Source: Virgisporangium aurantiacum (lineage in GTDB: Bacteria > Actinomycetota > Actinomycetes > Mycobacteriales > Micromonosporaceae). Taken from it: a stretch of 64,000 nt of DNA. A program made the translations under genes and the position numbers. Shown here in pieces: positions 41,809 to 54,756 of the stretch (the first letter of the stretch is position 1; each line of letters starts with the position of its first letter). The stretch covers positions 1-64,000 of the forward strand of contig NZ_BOPG01000005.1 in NCBI RefSeq assembly GCF_016863635.1, in the 5' to 3' direction. Under the pieces are notes generated by a model, which was given only the letters and a program-made list of their open reading frames with translations, did not search any database and was not told where the DNA came from.

Positions 41809-42370
41809 CCGGCACCCATTTCACGTCGCCGTCCGGGTTGGCCAGCCGCCCGAGGATGAAGAGCAGGTCGGACAGGCGGTTGAGGTAGCGGATCGCGATC
41901 GTGCTCGTCCGTTCTGCGTCGGCCTCGGCCACCACCCACGCGGCCCGCTCCGCGCGCCGGCACACCGTGCGCGCGACGTGCAGCAGCGCGGCGCCCGGCG
42001 TGCCGCTCGGCAGAATGAAGGAGTCCAATGTAGACAGTCGCGCGTTGAACTCGTCGCACCAGCCCTCGAGCCGTTCGACGTGCTCCTCGGTGACCCGGAT
42101 CGGCGCCCATTTCGGGTTGGGCTGGATCGGATTGCAGAGGTCCGCGCCCACGTCGAAAAGATCGTTCTGGACGCGCACCAGCACGCCGCGCAGCTCCTCG
42201 TCGAGCGCGCCCAGGGCCACCGCGACCCCGATCGCGGCGTTGCACTCGTCGACGTCGGCGTACGCCGTGATCCGGGGATCGGTCTTCGGAACCCGGGATC
42301 CGTCGCCGAGCGCGGTGGTGCCGGTGTCGCCGGTCTTCGTGTATATGCGGGTGAGGTGTACGCGAGCCAC
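41789..42370 (-). CDS. Cob(I)alamin adenosyltransferase, PduO type
   Basis: 193 residues. Signature stretches are [43 protein letters not shown] at the N terminus (ATP-binding) and [45 protein letters not shown] at the C terminus. The trimeric PduO enzyme makes adenosylcobalamin from ATP and cob(I)alamin. This supplies methylmalonyl-CoA mutase, consistent with the epimerase at 23711. It is divergent from murA with 23 bases between start codons, so the promoters overlap. Confidence 0.94.
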   Translation of the reverse strand: MARVHLTRIYTKTGDTGTTALGDGSRVPKTDPRITAYADVDECNAAIGVAVALGALDEELRGVLVRVQNDLFDVGADLCNPIQPNPKWAPIRVTEEHVERLEGWCDEFNARLSTLDSFILPSGTPGAALLHVARTVCRRAERAAWVVAEADAERTSTIAIRYLNRLSDLLFILGRLANPDGDVKWVPGGAASR

Positions 42371-42393
42371 GACGCCAGCCTAGGCTCACGCGC

Positions 42394-43674
42394 GTGGACC
42401 TGCTCAGAGTGTTCGGTGGCGCGCGCCTGGCCGGCGACGTCGACGTGGTCGGGGCGAAGAACTCGGCGCTGAAGCTGATGGCGGTGACGCTGCTCGCGCC
42501 GGGGCGCAGCGTCATCACCAACGTTCCGCGGATCACCGACATCGCGATCATGGCCGAGGTGCTGCGGCGGCTCGGCTGCGAGGTCACGTCGGAGGGCGAC
42601 CGCATCGAGATCGACGTCCCGGACGAGTGCGGCACCGAGGCCGACTACGACCTGGTGCGGCGGCTGCGGGCGTCGATCTGCGTGCTCGGGCCGCTGCTCG
42701 CCCGGCGCGGGCACGTGCGGGTGGCGCATCCGGGCGGCGACGCGATCGGCTCGCGCGGTCTCGACATGCACGTCGCCGGGCTGCGCCGGATGGGCGCCGA
42801 CATCACCAGCGAGCACGGCTTCGTGATCGCGACCGTCAGCGAGCGGCTGCACGGCGCCACGGTCTGGCTCGACTTCCCGAGCGTCGGCGCCACCGAGAAC
42901 CTGCTGATGGCGGCGGTGCTCGCGAAGGGCACCACGGAGATCGACAACGCGGCACGCGAGCCGGAGATCGTCGACATCTGCGAGATGCTCACCGCCATGG
43001 GCGCGAAGATCGGCGGCGCCGGTACCAGCCAGCTCATCGTCGAGGGCGTCGACGCGTTGCGGCCCGTCGAGCACCGCACCGTCGGCGACCGCATCGTCGC
43101 CGGCACCTGGGCGTTCGCGGCGGCGATGACGCGCGGCGAGGTCACCGTGCACGGCGTGCCGGTGGCGCACCTGGAGATCGCGCTCGACAAGCTGGTCACC
43201 GCCGGCGCCGAGGTCGACCCGGTCGGCGACGGGTTCCGCGTCCGCATGGGCCGCCGCCCGACCGCCGTCGACATCGTCACGCTGCCGTTCCCCGGCTTCC
43301 CCACCGACCTGCTGCCGATGGCCGTCGGCCTCGCGGCGGTGAGCGAGGGCGCGTCGCTGATCACCGAGAACATCTTCGACGGGCGCTTCATGTTCATCCA
43401 GGAACTGGTGCGGCTGGGCGCGGAGATCCGCACCGACGGGCACCACGCGGTGGTGCGCGGCCGCGAGCGGTTGTCGGGCGCGCCGGTGAGTGCCACCGAC
43501 ATCCGGGCCGGCGCCGGCCTGGCCGTGGCCGCGCTCTGCGGCGACGGCGTCACGGAGGTGAGCCACGTGCACCACATCGACCGCGGCTACCCGACGTTCG
43601 CGGCCGACCTCACCGGGCTGGGCGCACACGTCGAGCGCGTGCAGGCGCCGGCCGAGCCGGTGTTCGGCCTGTGA
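42394..43674 (+). CDS. murA: UDP-N-acetylglucosamine 1-carboxyvinyltransferase with Asp active site
   Basis: 426 residues from GTG 42394. MurA motifs: [11 protein letters not shown] near the N terminus, the active-site loop [15 protein letters not shown] (residues 112-126), and [16 protein letters not shown]. The enzyme transfers enolpyruvate from PEP to UDP-GlcNAc, the first committed step of peptidoglycan synthesis. The loop residue that is Cys115 in E. coli is Asp116 here, as in Mycobacterium tuberculosis; fosfomycin cannot alkylate Asp, so intrinsic resistance is expected. The stop overlaps the GNAT start by GTGA. Confidence 0.96.
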   Translation: MDLLRVFGGARLAGDVDVVGAKNSALKLMAVTLLAPGRSVITNVPRITDIAIMAEVLRRLGCEVTSEGDRIEIDVPDECGTEADYDLVRRLRASICVLGPLLARRGHVRVAHPGGDAIGSRGLDMHVAGLRRMGADITSEHGFVIATVSERLHGATVWLDFPSVGATENLLMAAVLAKGTTEIDNAAREPEIVDICEMLTAMGAKIGGAGTSQLIVEGVDALRPVEHRTVGDRIVAGTWAFAAAMTRGEVTVHGVPVAHLEIALDKLVTAGAEVDPVGDGFRVRMGRRPTAVDIVTLPFPGFPTDLLPMAVGLAAVSEGASLITENIFDGRFMFIQELVRLGAEIRTDGHHAVVRGRERLSGAPVSATDIRAGAGLAVAALCGDGVTEVSHVHHIDRGYPTFAADLTGLGAHVERVQAPAEPVFGL

Positions 43675-44186
43675 AGGCGGTCGACGTCCGGCACGAGGAG
43701 CCGCGCGACGCCGCGCGCGTCCGGTCGGTGGTGGCCGGGGCCTTCGGGGCCGAGCCCGGCGTCGAACCGGTCGAGGCCAGGCTGCTCGACGGCCTGCGCG
43801 CCGACCCGGCGTCGATCACCACGGGGTGGGTGGTCGAGGCCGACGGCGACGTCGTCGGTCACCTGCTCGTGGTCCCGGTGACGGTCGGCGACGCGCCGGC
43901 GGCGGCGATCGGGATGGTGGCGGTGGACCCCGCGCACCAGAAGAAGGGGTACGGCGCGGAGCTGGTCGGTGCCGCGCTGGGCGAGCTGATCCAGGCCGGC
44001 GAGACGCTGGTGGTGGTGCTGGGCAACCCCGCGTACTACGGTCGCTTCGGGTTCGTGCCGGCGCCCGTGGTGGGCGTCGAGAGCCCGCTGTACCCGTCGC
44101 CGTACATGCAGGCGCTGCCGCTGCGGGTGGCGCACCCGCGGGGCGAGATCACCTATCCACGCCCGTACCGCGACCTCGAGGTCTAG
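43671..44186 (+). CDS. GNAT-family N-acetyltransferase
   Basis: 171 residues from GTG 43671, coupled to murA by a 4-base overlap. Motif [27 protein letters not shown] contains the acetyl-CoA pyrophosphate loop (QKKGYG). [17 protein letters not shown] is the GNPxYYxRFGF motif of the YhbS-like subgroup. Substrate unknown. Coupling with murA may only reflect shared expression. The stop overlaps that of the converging 44183 gene by 4 bases. Confidence 0.9.
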   Translation: MKAVDVRHEEPRDAARVRSVVAGAFGAEPGVEPVEARLLDGLRADPASITTGWVVEADGDVVGHLLVVPVTVGDAPAAAIGMVAVDPAHQKKGYGAELVGAALGELIQAGETLVVVLGNPAYYGRFGFVPAPVVGVESPLYPSPYMQALPLRVAHPRGEITYPRPYRDLEV

Positions 44187-44506
44187 ACGGCGTCGCGGGC
44201 GTCTTCGTACTCGTCGCCGAACACCAGGACCCGCGCGAACCCGGCGCTGTCGGTGCCCACGGTGGCCCGGATGCCGAGCGCCATGAGCCGGTCGCGCACC
44301 GCGCGGGCCGCGGCCAGGTCGGCCGAGAGGGCGACCGTGCGGAGCAGCCCGAACTCCTCGTCGCCGCCGGCGGTTCTGGCCCTGCCGGCCCTGGCTGGCC
44401 GGACGGTCGGCTGGGCCCGCAGCGTGCCGATATCGGCGGCGACAGCGATCAGGGCAAGCACGGCGAGCGCGAGCAGCGGCCCGACCAGGAGGATCTCCAA
44501 CGGCAC
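44183..44506 (-). CDS. Small membrane-anchored protein with DUF2007-like tail
   Basis: 107 residues from GTG 44506 (MPLEILLVGPLLALAVLALIAVAADIG); the frame is open to 44530. One N-terminal membrane segment is followed by a basic linker and the segment TVALSADLAAARAVRDRLMALGIRATVG. The tail resembles the DUF2007 signal-transducing fold (alpha-beta, Leu-x-x-x-Gly-Ile core). Function unknown. It lies upstream of the DUF2550 gene region but is transcribed toward murA. Confidence 0.65.
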   Translation of the reverse strand: MPLEILLVGPLLALAVLALIAVAADIGTLRAQPTVRPARAGRARTAGGDEEFGLLRTVALSADLAAARAVRDRLMALGIRATVGTDSAGFARVLVFGDEYEDARDAV

Positions 44507-44594
44507 CCGGCAAGTGTGACAAAGCCTCACGCGCGCCGGTCTCGGTCGATCGGTCCGGTTTCGGTGGTTCGAGCGTTCAGTTGGCGCGCACGCC

Positions 44595-45041
44595 TCAGTG
44601 CGGTGGCGCGGCCAGGCGGCGCGACGACGAACCGGGCGGGGCCGCCTCGATCCAGGACAGGAAGCCGGTGAGGGTGGACCTCGCCATCGCGATCTCGACC
44701 GACGAGCGCCGATCGGCGCACCGGATCACGACCCAGTCGGCCGGCATGGTGAAGCGCTCGGCGTCGTCGGGCTGGCGCCGGCCCTGTACGGACACGTCGC
44801 GGCGGCTCAGGATGCGGCGCGGACGCGGCGAGAAGCTGAACACGCGGTACCAGCGGAGCTCATCGCCCTTGAAGCGGGCCAGGCCGTGCGACCAGCCGCG
44901 GCCGGCGACGAGCGTGGTGAGGCGGAGGCTGACGTCGATCGTGCCGCCACCACGGGTGATGGCGGCACGACGGAAGAACAGGGCCGCGAGCGCAAGCAGC
45001 ACTATCAGGACACCGATGCCGACCCACTGAAGGACGCCCAT
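44595..45041 (-). CDS. DUF2550 membrane protein downstream of the ATP synthase operon
   Basis: 148 residues. One N-terminal membrane segment (VLQWVGIGVLIVLLALAALFFRR), then a cytoplasmic domain with GTIDVSLRL, GRGWSHGLARFKGDELRWYRVFSFSPRPRRILSRRDVSV. This is the DUF2550 family, which follows atpC in many actinobacteria, including Streptomyces. It lies 13 bases after atpC. Its function is unknown, but the constant position suggests a link to the envelope or to ATP synthase. Confidence 0.9.
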   Translation of the reverse strand: MGVLQWVGIGVLIVLLALAALFFRRAAITRGGGTIDVSLRLTTLVAGRGWSHGLARFKGDELRWYRVFSFSPRPRRILSRRDVSVQGRRQPDDAERFTMPADWVVIRCADRRSSVEIAMARSTLTGFLSWIEAAPPGSSSRRLAAPPH

Positions 45042-45054
45042 CGATGTCCGCCCG

Positions 45055-45327
45055 CTACCGCTTCTCGTCTGAGAACTCGCAGGACTCCGCGAGAATCGTG
45101 ACGCCCTCGCCGGTTACCGAGAGGAACCCGCCGGAGACCTCGTACCGGGACTCGACGCCGTCGTGCTTGATGCGGACCTCGCTGGGCTCCTTGAGCAGGC
45201 CGAGCAGCGGTGCGTGACCGGGGAGCACCCCGAGCTCACCCTCGGTGGTGCGGGCCACCACCATGTCTGCGGTGCCCGACCAGACCTTCTCTTCGACGGC
45301 CACCAGCTCAACCTGTAGCTGCGCCAC
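45055..45327 (-). CDS. atpC: ATP synthase F1 epsilon subunit
   Basis: 90 residues from GTG 45327, with AAGGAG 8 bases upstream. MAQLQVELVAVEEKVWSGTADMVVARTTEGELGVLPGHAPLLGLLKE is the epsilon beta-sandwich domain. The protein ends soon after VTILAESCEFSDEKR, so the C-terminal helical hairpin that inhibits ATP hydrolysis is almost absent, as in other short actinobacterial epsilon subunits. It is separated from atpD by 179 bases containing a terminator-like structure, unlike the tight spacing in the rest of the operon. Confidence 0.94.
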   Translation of the reverse strand: MAQLQVELVAVEEKVWSGTADMVVARTTEGELGVLPGHAPLLGLLKEPSEVRIKHDGVESRYEVSGGFLSVTGEGVTILAESCEFSDEKR

Positions 45328-45431
45328 TGCGATTCTCCTTGCCTGCGGCGGTGGCCCGAGTTTAGCCAACCGGGTTCCACCACTGTTGGTGAGGGCAAAA
45401 GTTTATGGAGCTCTTTAGGTACCTTGCGGTC

Positions 45432-45482
45432 AAAAAGATCTTGGACGCCGCGCAGCGGCTAAACCGTGCGAGACGTCCAAGA
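45432..45482 (-). terminator. Intrinsic terminator-like structure between atpD and atpC
   Basis: Read in the direction of the operon, TCTTGGACG (45482-45474) and CGTCCAAGA (45447-45439) form a perfect 9-bp stem, with partly paired G+C-rich interior. It is followed directly by TCTTTTTG (45438-45431). Stem plus T run is the canonical Rho-independent form, rare in this G+C-rich window. It starts 25 bases after the atpD stop. Confidence 0.75.
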
Positions 45483-45506
45483 CCGGGCTTTTCGAATCGG
45501 GACGAA

Positions 45507-47872
<2,366 letters not shown>

Positions 47873-47876
47873 GCCG

Positions 47877-49526
47877 TCAGCCGTCCTCGGACTGGCGGAC
47901 CTCGCGGGTCACTTTCTCGCGACTGTCGCCCGAGGAGTCGGACGGCGACGCCGCCGCCTGGTTCACGAACTTGCCCTCACCCGTGCCGGCCAGGAAGTTC
48001 TCCCGGAACTGGGCGATCGCCTCCTTGAGCGCCGCGGCGGTGTCGTCGGAGAGCTCGTTCTTCTCGCCGATCGCGTCGAGGATCTCCTTGCGGTTGTGCC
48101 GCAGGTGCGAGAGGAACTCCTGCTCGAACTTGCGGACGTCGGCGACCGGGATCTGGTCGAGCTCGCCGGTGGTGCCGGACCAGATCGAGACGATCTGCTC
48201 GGTGACCGGGTACGGCGAGTACGCCGGCTGCTTGAGCAGCTCGACCAGGCGGCCACCGCGCTCCAACTGGGCCCGCGACGCCTTGTCGAGGTCGGACGCG
48301 AACGCCGCGAACGCCTCCAGGTCGCGGTACTGCGCGAGGTCGAGCCGCAGCCGGCCGGAGACGGACCGCATACCGCGGACCTGCGCCGAACCACCCACCC
48401 GGGACACCGAGGTACCCACGTTGATGGCCGGCCGGACGCCCTGGTTGAACAGGTCGGTCTCGAGGAAGATCTGGCCGTCGGTGATCGAGATGACGTTGGT
48501 GGGGATGTAGGCCGAGATGTCGTTGGCCTTGGTCTCCACCATCGGCAGGCCGGTCATCGAGCCGCCGCCCAGCTCGTCGGAGAGCTTCGCGCAGCGCTCC
48601 AGCAGCCGGGAGTGCAGGTAGAAGACGTCACCCGGGTAGGCCTCGCGGCCCGGCGGGCGGCGCAGCAGCAGCGACACGGCGCGGTACGCCTCGGCCTGCT
48701 TCGACAGGTCGTCGAAGACGATGAGGACGTGCTTGCCGGCGTACATCCAGTGCTGGCCGATGGCCGAACCGGTGTACGGCGCCAGGTACTTGAAGCCCGC
48801 CGGGTCGGACGCCGGTGAGGCCACGATCGTCGTGTACTCCATGGCGCCGCGCTCTTCGAGCGTCCCCTTGATCGACGCGATCGTGGAGGCCTTCTGGCCG
48901 ATCGCGACGTAGATGCAGCGGACCTGCTTCTCCGGGTCACCGGACAGCCAGTTGTCGCGCTGGTTGATGATCGTGTCGAGCGCGATCGTGGTCTTGCCGG
49001 TCTTGCGGTCGCCGATGATCAGCTGACGCTGGCCGCGGCCGATCGGGGTCATGGCGTCGATCGCCTTGATACCGGTCTGCAGCGGCTGCTTGACCGACTG
49101 GCGCTCCACCACGGAGGGCGCCTGCAGTTCCAGCTCGCGCAGGCCCTCGTTCTCGATGTCGCCACGCGCGTCGATCGGCTTGCCCAGCGGGTCGATGACC
49201 CGGCCGAGGAACGCGTCGCCGATCGGCACGGAGAGCACCCGACCGGTCCGCTTGACCTGCTGCCCTTCCTCGATGCCGGCGAAGTCGCCAAGCACCACGA
49301 CGCCGATCTCACGCACGTCGAGGTTCAGCGCGACACCCAGGGTGCCGTCGGCGAACTCGAGCAACTCGTTGGCCATGGTCGAGGGCAGGCCCTCGACGTG
49401 GGCGATGCCGTCGCTCGCGTCAGCGACGATGCCTACTTCTTCGCGGGAGATCTCCGGCGTGTAGGACGAGACATAGCGCTCCAGAGCGCCCCGGATCTCG
49501 TCCGAGGAGATGGTCAGCTCGGCCAT
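47877..49526 (-). CDS. atpA: ATP synthase F1 alpha subunit
   Basis: 549 residues from ATG 49526 ([22 protein letters not shown]). P-loop [18 protein letters not shown], signature [17 protein letters not shown]. The C-terminal ~40 residues after [13 protein letters not shown] are a hydrophilic extension, as in actinobacterial alpha subunits, where a similar tail suppresses ATP hydrolysis in mycobacteria. Co-transcribed with the rest of the atp operon; 35 bases follow atpH. Confidence 0.97.
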   Translation of the reverse strand: MAELTISSDEIRGALERYVSSYTPEISREEVGIVADASDGIAHVEGLPSTMANELLEFADGTLGVALNLDVREIGVVVLGDFAGIEEGQQVKRTGRVLSVPIGDAFLGRVIDPLGKPIDARGDIENEGLRELELQAPSVVERQSVKQPLQTGIKAIDAMTPIGRGQRQLIIGDRKTGKTTIALDTIINQRDNWLSGDPEKQVRCIYVAIGQKASTIASIKGTLEERGAMEYTTIVASPASDPAGFKYLAPYTGSAIGQHWMYAGKHVLIVFDDLSKQAEAYRAVSLLLRRPPGREAYPGDVFYLHSRLLERCAKLSDELGGGSMTGLPMVETKANDISAYIPTNVISITDGQIFLETDLFNQGVRPAINVGTSVSRVGGSAQVRGMRSVSGRLRLDLAQYRDLEAFAAFASDLDKASRAQLERGGRLVELLKQPAYSPYPVTEQIVSIWSGTTGELDQIPVADVRKFEQEFLSHLRHNRKEILDAIGEKNELSDDTAAALKEAIAQFRENFLAGTGEGKFVNQAAASPSDSSGDSREKVTREVRQSEDG

Positions 49527-49561
49527 CCTCAACTTCCTCTATGTCTAGGTGTGAATTGAAT

Positions 49562-50380
49562 CTAACCGGCCAGTGCCTTGCGCGTCTCGGCCAACCGACG
49601 GGAGACGGTTCCGTCGTAAAGATCGGCGCCTACCTGCACCTTGACGCCGCCGACCACAGACGGGTCGACGTCGAGTTTCAGGGAGATCTGTCGACCGTAC
49701 AGTTCGCTGAGCCGACCGGCGAGGCGTTCCTCTTCGGCATCGCTCAACGGAGCGGCGGTGGTGACGTAGGCGACCTGCCGGTCGCGCCGGGCGGCCGCAA
49801 GCTCCACCAGGCGGCTGAGCGAGGCGTCGAAGCCGCGCCCGCCGAACCCGCGCAGCGCCAGCGTCACCAACCGCAGCGAGGCCGGGCTGGCCTTGCCCTC
49901 GAGGAGGTCGGCGATCAGCTGACCGCGCCGGTCGAGGCCGGCCGACGGGTCGGACAACGCGCTGGCGAGCTGCGGGTTGCCCCGGACGACGTGCCCGAAG
50001 CGGAACAGCTCGTCTTCGACGTCGCCCAGTTCGTCGGCCCGTTCCGAGCCGGCGAGCAGGGTTTCCGCGCCGATCCGCTCGACCGCGTCGAGCAGTTCGG
50101 ACGGCGTCGACCAGCGGCCGCTCACCAGCGCCGTGAGCAGCCCCAACGCCTCGTCGCCGACCTTGCCGCCGAACACCGCGCCGAGCAGGCCGACCCGCTC
50201 GTCGGACGCCCGGGACGAGTCGGCCAGCGCCCGCCGCAGCCGGGGCTCACGCCGAAGCAGGTCGGCGACCGCCAGGACCTCGTCGCCGGTGGCGGTGAGC
50301 CGCTCCGGCGTGGCACCGGCGGCGAACTCGTTGAGCGCGTCGACGGCGGCGGCGTAGGACTCCCGGCTGGCGGCGAGCAT
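49562..50380 (-). CDS. atpH: ATP synthase delta subunit
   Basis: 272 residues, longer than the usual ~180 because of an extended N-terminal half, as is normal for actinobacteria. SYAAAVDALNEFAAGA begins the helical domain; the C-terminal domain ends in SEEEERLAGRLSELYGRQISLKLDVDPSVVGGVKVQVGADLYDGTVSRRL-type sequence (ADLYDGTVSRRLAETRKAL), the delta signature. It joins F1 to the peripheral stalk. The start overlaps the atpF stop by one base (TGATG). Confidence 0.95.
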   Translation of the reverse strand: MLAASRESYAAAVDALNEFAAGATPERLTATGDEVLAVADLLRREPRLRRALADSSRASDERVGLLGAVFGGKVGDEALGLLTALVSGRWSTPSELLDAVERIGAETLLAGSERADELGDVEDELFRFGHVVRGNPQLASALSDPSAGLDRRGQLIADLLEGKASPASLRLVTLALRGFGGRGFDASLSRLVELAAARRDRQVAYVTTAAPLSDAEEERLAGRLSELYGRQISLKLDVDPSVVGGVKVQVGADLYDGTVSRRLAETRKALAG

Positions 50381-50937
50381 CAGCGCTTACCTCCGGCCGG
50401 CGTCGTTTCGCCCAGGTCGTCGAGGAACCGCTCGACGGTGCCCCGCTGGCGGGCCTCGTCGGCCAGCGCCTCACCGACGATGCGGCTGGCCAGGTCGACC
50501 GCCAGGTTGCCGAGTTCGGCCCGCAGTTCGCGCACGATCTGGCCACGCTCGGCCGCGAGGGCGTCGCGCCCGGCCTGGATGATGCGGTCGGACTCCTCAC
50601 GGGCCTGGTTCGTCGCGTCCTCGCGGATGCCCGCGGCGTCGGCACGCGCCTCGTCGCGGATGCGCGCCGCCTCGGTGCGCGCCTCGGCCAACTGCTGCTT
50701 GTACTGCTCCAGCAGCTGCGCGGCTTCCTTCTGGGCGTTCTCCGCCTTGCGGATACCGCCCTCGATCGCCTCGACGCGAGCCTGGAAGGTCGCCTCCATC
50801 CGCGGCCAGACGAACTTGCCGAGGATGTACACGAGCACCGCGAAGGCGATCGCACCGATGAGGACTTCCTGCCAGATCGGGACGACCGGGTTGGGGGTAT
50901 GGACTTCACCGCCCTCGGCGGCCAGGAATTCGAGCAT
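50380..50937 (-). CDS. atpF: ATP synthase F0 b subunit
   Basis: 185 residues. One N-terminal membrane helix (PIWQEVLIGAIAFAVLVYILGKFVWPRME), then a long Ala/Glu/Arg-rich coiled coil (AENAQKEAAQLLEQYKQQLAEARTEAARIRDEARADAAG) that forms the peripheral stalk, ending GTVERFLDDLGETTPAGGKR. Spacing to atpE is 12 bases. Confidence 0.95.
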   Translation of the reverse strand: MLEFLAAEGGEVHTPNPVVPIWQEVLIGAIAFAVLVYILGKFVWPRMEATFQARVEAIEGGIRKAENAQKEAAQLLEQYKQQLAEARTEAARIRDEARADAAGIREDATNQAREESDRIIQAGRDALAAERGQIVRELRAELGNLAVDLASRIVGEALADEARQRGTVERFLDDLGETTPAGGKR

Positions 50938-50949
50938 TGCGGCCTCCTA

Positions 50950-52069
<1,120 letters not shown>

Positions 52070-52084
52070 GCCTCTGGTCTCCTC

Positions 52085-52306
52085 CTATGCCCCTAGCCGC
52101 TTCACGGTGAGGTAACACCCGAGAGCGGCGCCGACGACGGCACCGATACCCAAGCCAATTCCGTCGGTTGCCAACCAACGGTCGACGAGCCAGCCGAAGA
52201 ACCCCCACACCAACATCCCGGAGAGGAGGTAGCTCACGGCGGCCCATCCCGCGTTGACGCCTTGCGCCTCATCGCGGCGAGGGGACCTGTTCTCGTCATC
52301 GGCCAT
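52085..52306 (-). CDS. AtpZ/AtpI-family small membrane protein, first gene of the main atp transcript
   Basis: 73 residues. A hydrophilic start (MADDENRSPRRDEAQGVNAG), then two membrane helices: WAAVSYLLSGMLVWGFFGWLVDRWL and GIGLGIGAVVGAALGCYLTVKRLG. This is the AtpZ (F0F1-ATPase subunit) pattern, a small partner found at the head of many atp operons and implicated in Mg or Ca handling or assembly in other bacteria. It heads the uninterrupted atp block. Confidence 0.88.
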   Translation of the reverse strand: MADDENRSPRRDEAQGVNAGWAAVSYLLSGMLVWGFFGWLVDRWLATDGIGLGIGAVVGAALGCYLTVKRLGA

Positions 52307-52521
52307 GACGCGCGAACCATATCAAGCGCGTTTCGGCAGTTGTGAGTCGACCCCCGCGAGTAGCTCACGCGGGGGTACTGACGATGCTAGGCGGCTCCCG
52401 GCCGGTAACCCGTCACATTACTCCCGTTCATCGGTTTGGTGTTTCCCCTCCGTGGGGTATCTCCGCATCCGAAATGTCACTACCTTGGTAGAAAGCAGAT
52501 CCCACTGGGGGGTGGGTTCAG
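52307..52521. promoter_or_regulatory. Divergent promoter region of the atp operon and the 52522 gene
   Basis: 215 bases between the two start codons. Contains one clear inverted repeat (52350-52376) about 45 bases upstream of the AtpZ-like start. I cannot place the -35/-10 elements with confidence. Confidence 0.6.
52350..52376. repeat. Inverted repeat ACCCCCGCG / CGCGGGGGT
   Basis: Perfect 9-bp arms with a 9-base loop in the atp leader. Close to the atp start (44 bases), so it could be a leader hairpin or a protein site. Confidence 0.65.
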
Positions 52522-53013
52522 ATGAAGGCGCTACTCGTAGTGTTCGCTCTGGTACTGGCTGCTTTCTTCATTGTGCGACAACCCGACGCCGAGGGCTCCG
52601 GAACTGCCGGACGGGGCACCGGCTCCAAGGACGGCGGCCCGCCGGGCTCCCGGTGCACCATCTACGCCGACGTGCCGACGGTGCGCGCCGGGCGGGTGTC
52701 CGGCCCGGGCCGGTACCGCTGTGCCAGGTCCACCGGAACGGTCGACGTCACGGTCTCGCTCCAGATCGACTCCGGCGGCCAGTGGGTCAGCGTCAAGCAA
52801 CTGGCGATGGGCGCCACCGGCGTCGATACCACCAAGAAGCGGGCCGAGCGCGACCGCACCGCCTTCGCCACCGTCGCCTGCGCGCCCGGCACCTACCGCA
52901 CCTTCGTCGGCGGCACGGTGGGCAACGACGAGCGCACCTACTTCGTCGACGCGGCGAGCGCCCGGGTCACGATCCCCTGCGTGCAGGCGTCGTCGGGATC
53001 CCCGAAGCCTTAG
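52522..53013 (+). CDS. Secreted or anchored protein with four cysteines, unknown
   Basis: 163 residues from ATG 52522 after a GGGGGGTGGG ribosome site. N-terminal hydrophobic segment (MKALLVVFALVLAAFFIV) as signal or anchor, a Gly/Ser-rich linker, then a beta-rich domain with Cys in GSRCTIYADV, YRCARST, VACAPGTYRTF and TIPCVQ, so two disulfides are likely outside the cell. The pattern is that of actinobacterial secreted proteins with an Ig-like small domain. Function unknown. It lies on the plus strand between the AtpI-like gene and the atp operon, interrupting the usual order. The stop overlaps that of the AtpI-like gene by 4 bases. Confidence 0.82.
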   Translation: MKALLVVFALVLAAFFIVRQPDAEGSGTAGRGTGSKDGGPPGSRCTIYADVPTVRAGRVSGPGRYRCARSTGTVDVTVSLQIDSGGQWVSVKQLAMGATGVDTTKKRAERDRTAFATVACAPGTYRTFVGGTVGNDERTYFVDAASARVTIPCVQASSGSPKP

Positions 53014-53410
53014 ACGTCCACGTACGGGATGCGGGCGTGCCAGACCCACCAGGCCTGCGCCGTGGCCCAGCCGATCGTCGCCACGGCGACGCCGACACCC
53101 AGCGCCGTGAGCCCGTCCCAGCCCGACGCGACGACCGCCGCCATCGCGAACCCGATCGCCGTGAACTTGAGGATGTAGGTGAACATGCCCACCGGCAGCA
53201 CCAGCGTGGGGTGCACCGAGTCGGCCCAGGCGATCACGAGGCTCGACACCGTGAAGCTCGCCACCACGATGCCCACCCCGGCGGCGGCGCCGAGCGCACC
53301 GGTGAGCCCGCCGAGAACCGCTCCGCCGGCGACCATCAGCACGAAGATCACCGCGCTGGTCTTCAACCCCACGGGCAGGTGGGTCATCCGCCCACGAACC
53401 GAAACAACGC

Positions 53411-53414
<4 letters not shown>
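53010..53414 (-). CDS. AtpI-like membrane protein (ATP synthase protein I)
   Basis: 134 residues from GTG 53414, which overlaps the glyA stop (GTGA). Four membrane segments: [69 protein letters not shown] and [24 protein letters not shown]. Size, topology and place (after glyA, before atpB) agree with the Streptomyces gene annotated atpI. AtpI helps c-ring assembly or is dispensable in other bacteria. Assignment rests on position and topology, not a strong motif. Confidence 0.7.
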
Positions 53415-54706
<1,292 letters not shown>

Positions 54707-54756
54707 GCCGCGAAGTCTACGTGTCTGACCTGCTCAAAACGGGCATGATCCGGGGC

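Noticed and set aside
42370..42394. Cobalamin riboswitch before the adenosyltransferase gene
   Set aside because: Only 23 bases separate this start from the divergent murA start, far too short for a cobalamin riboswitch.
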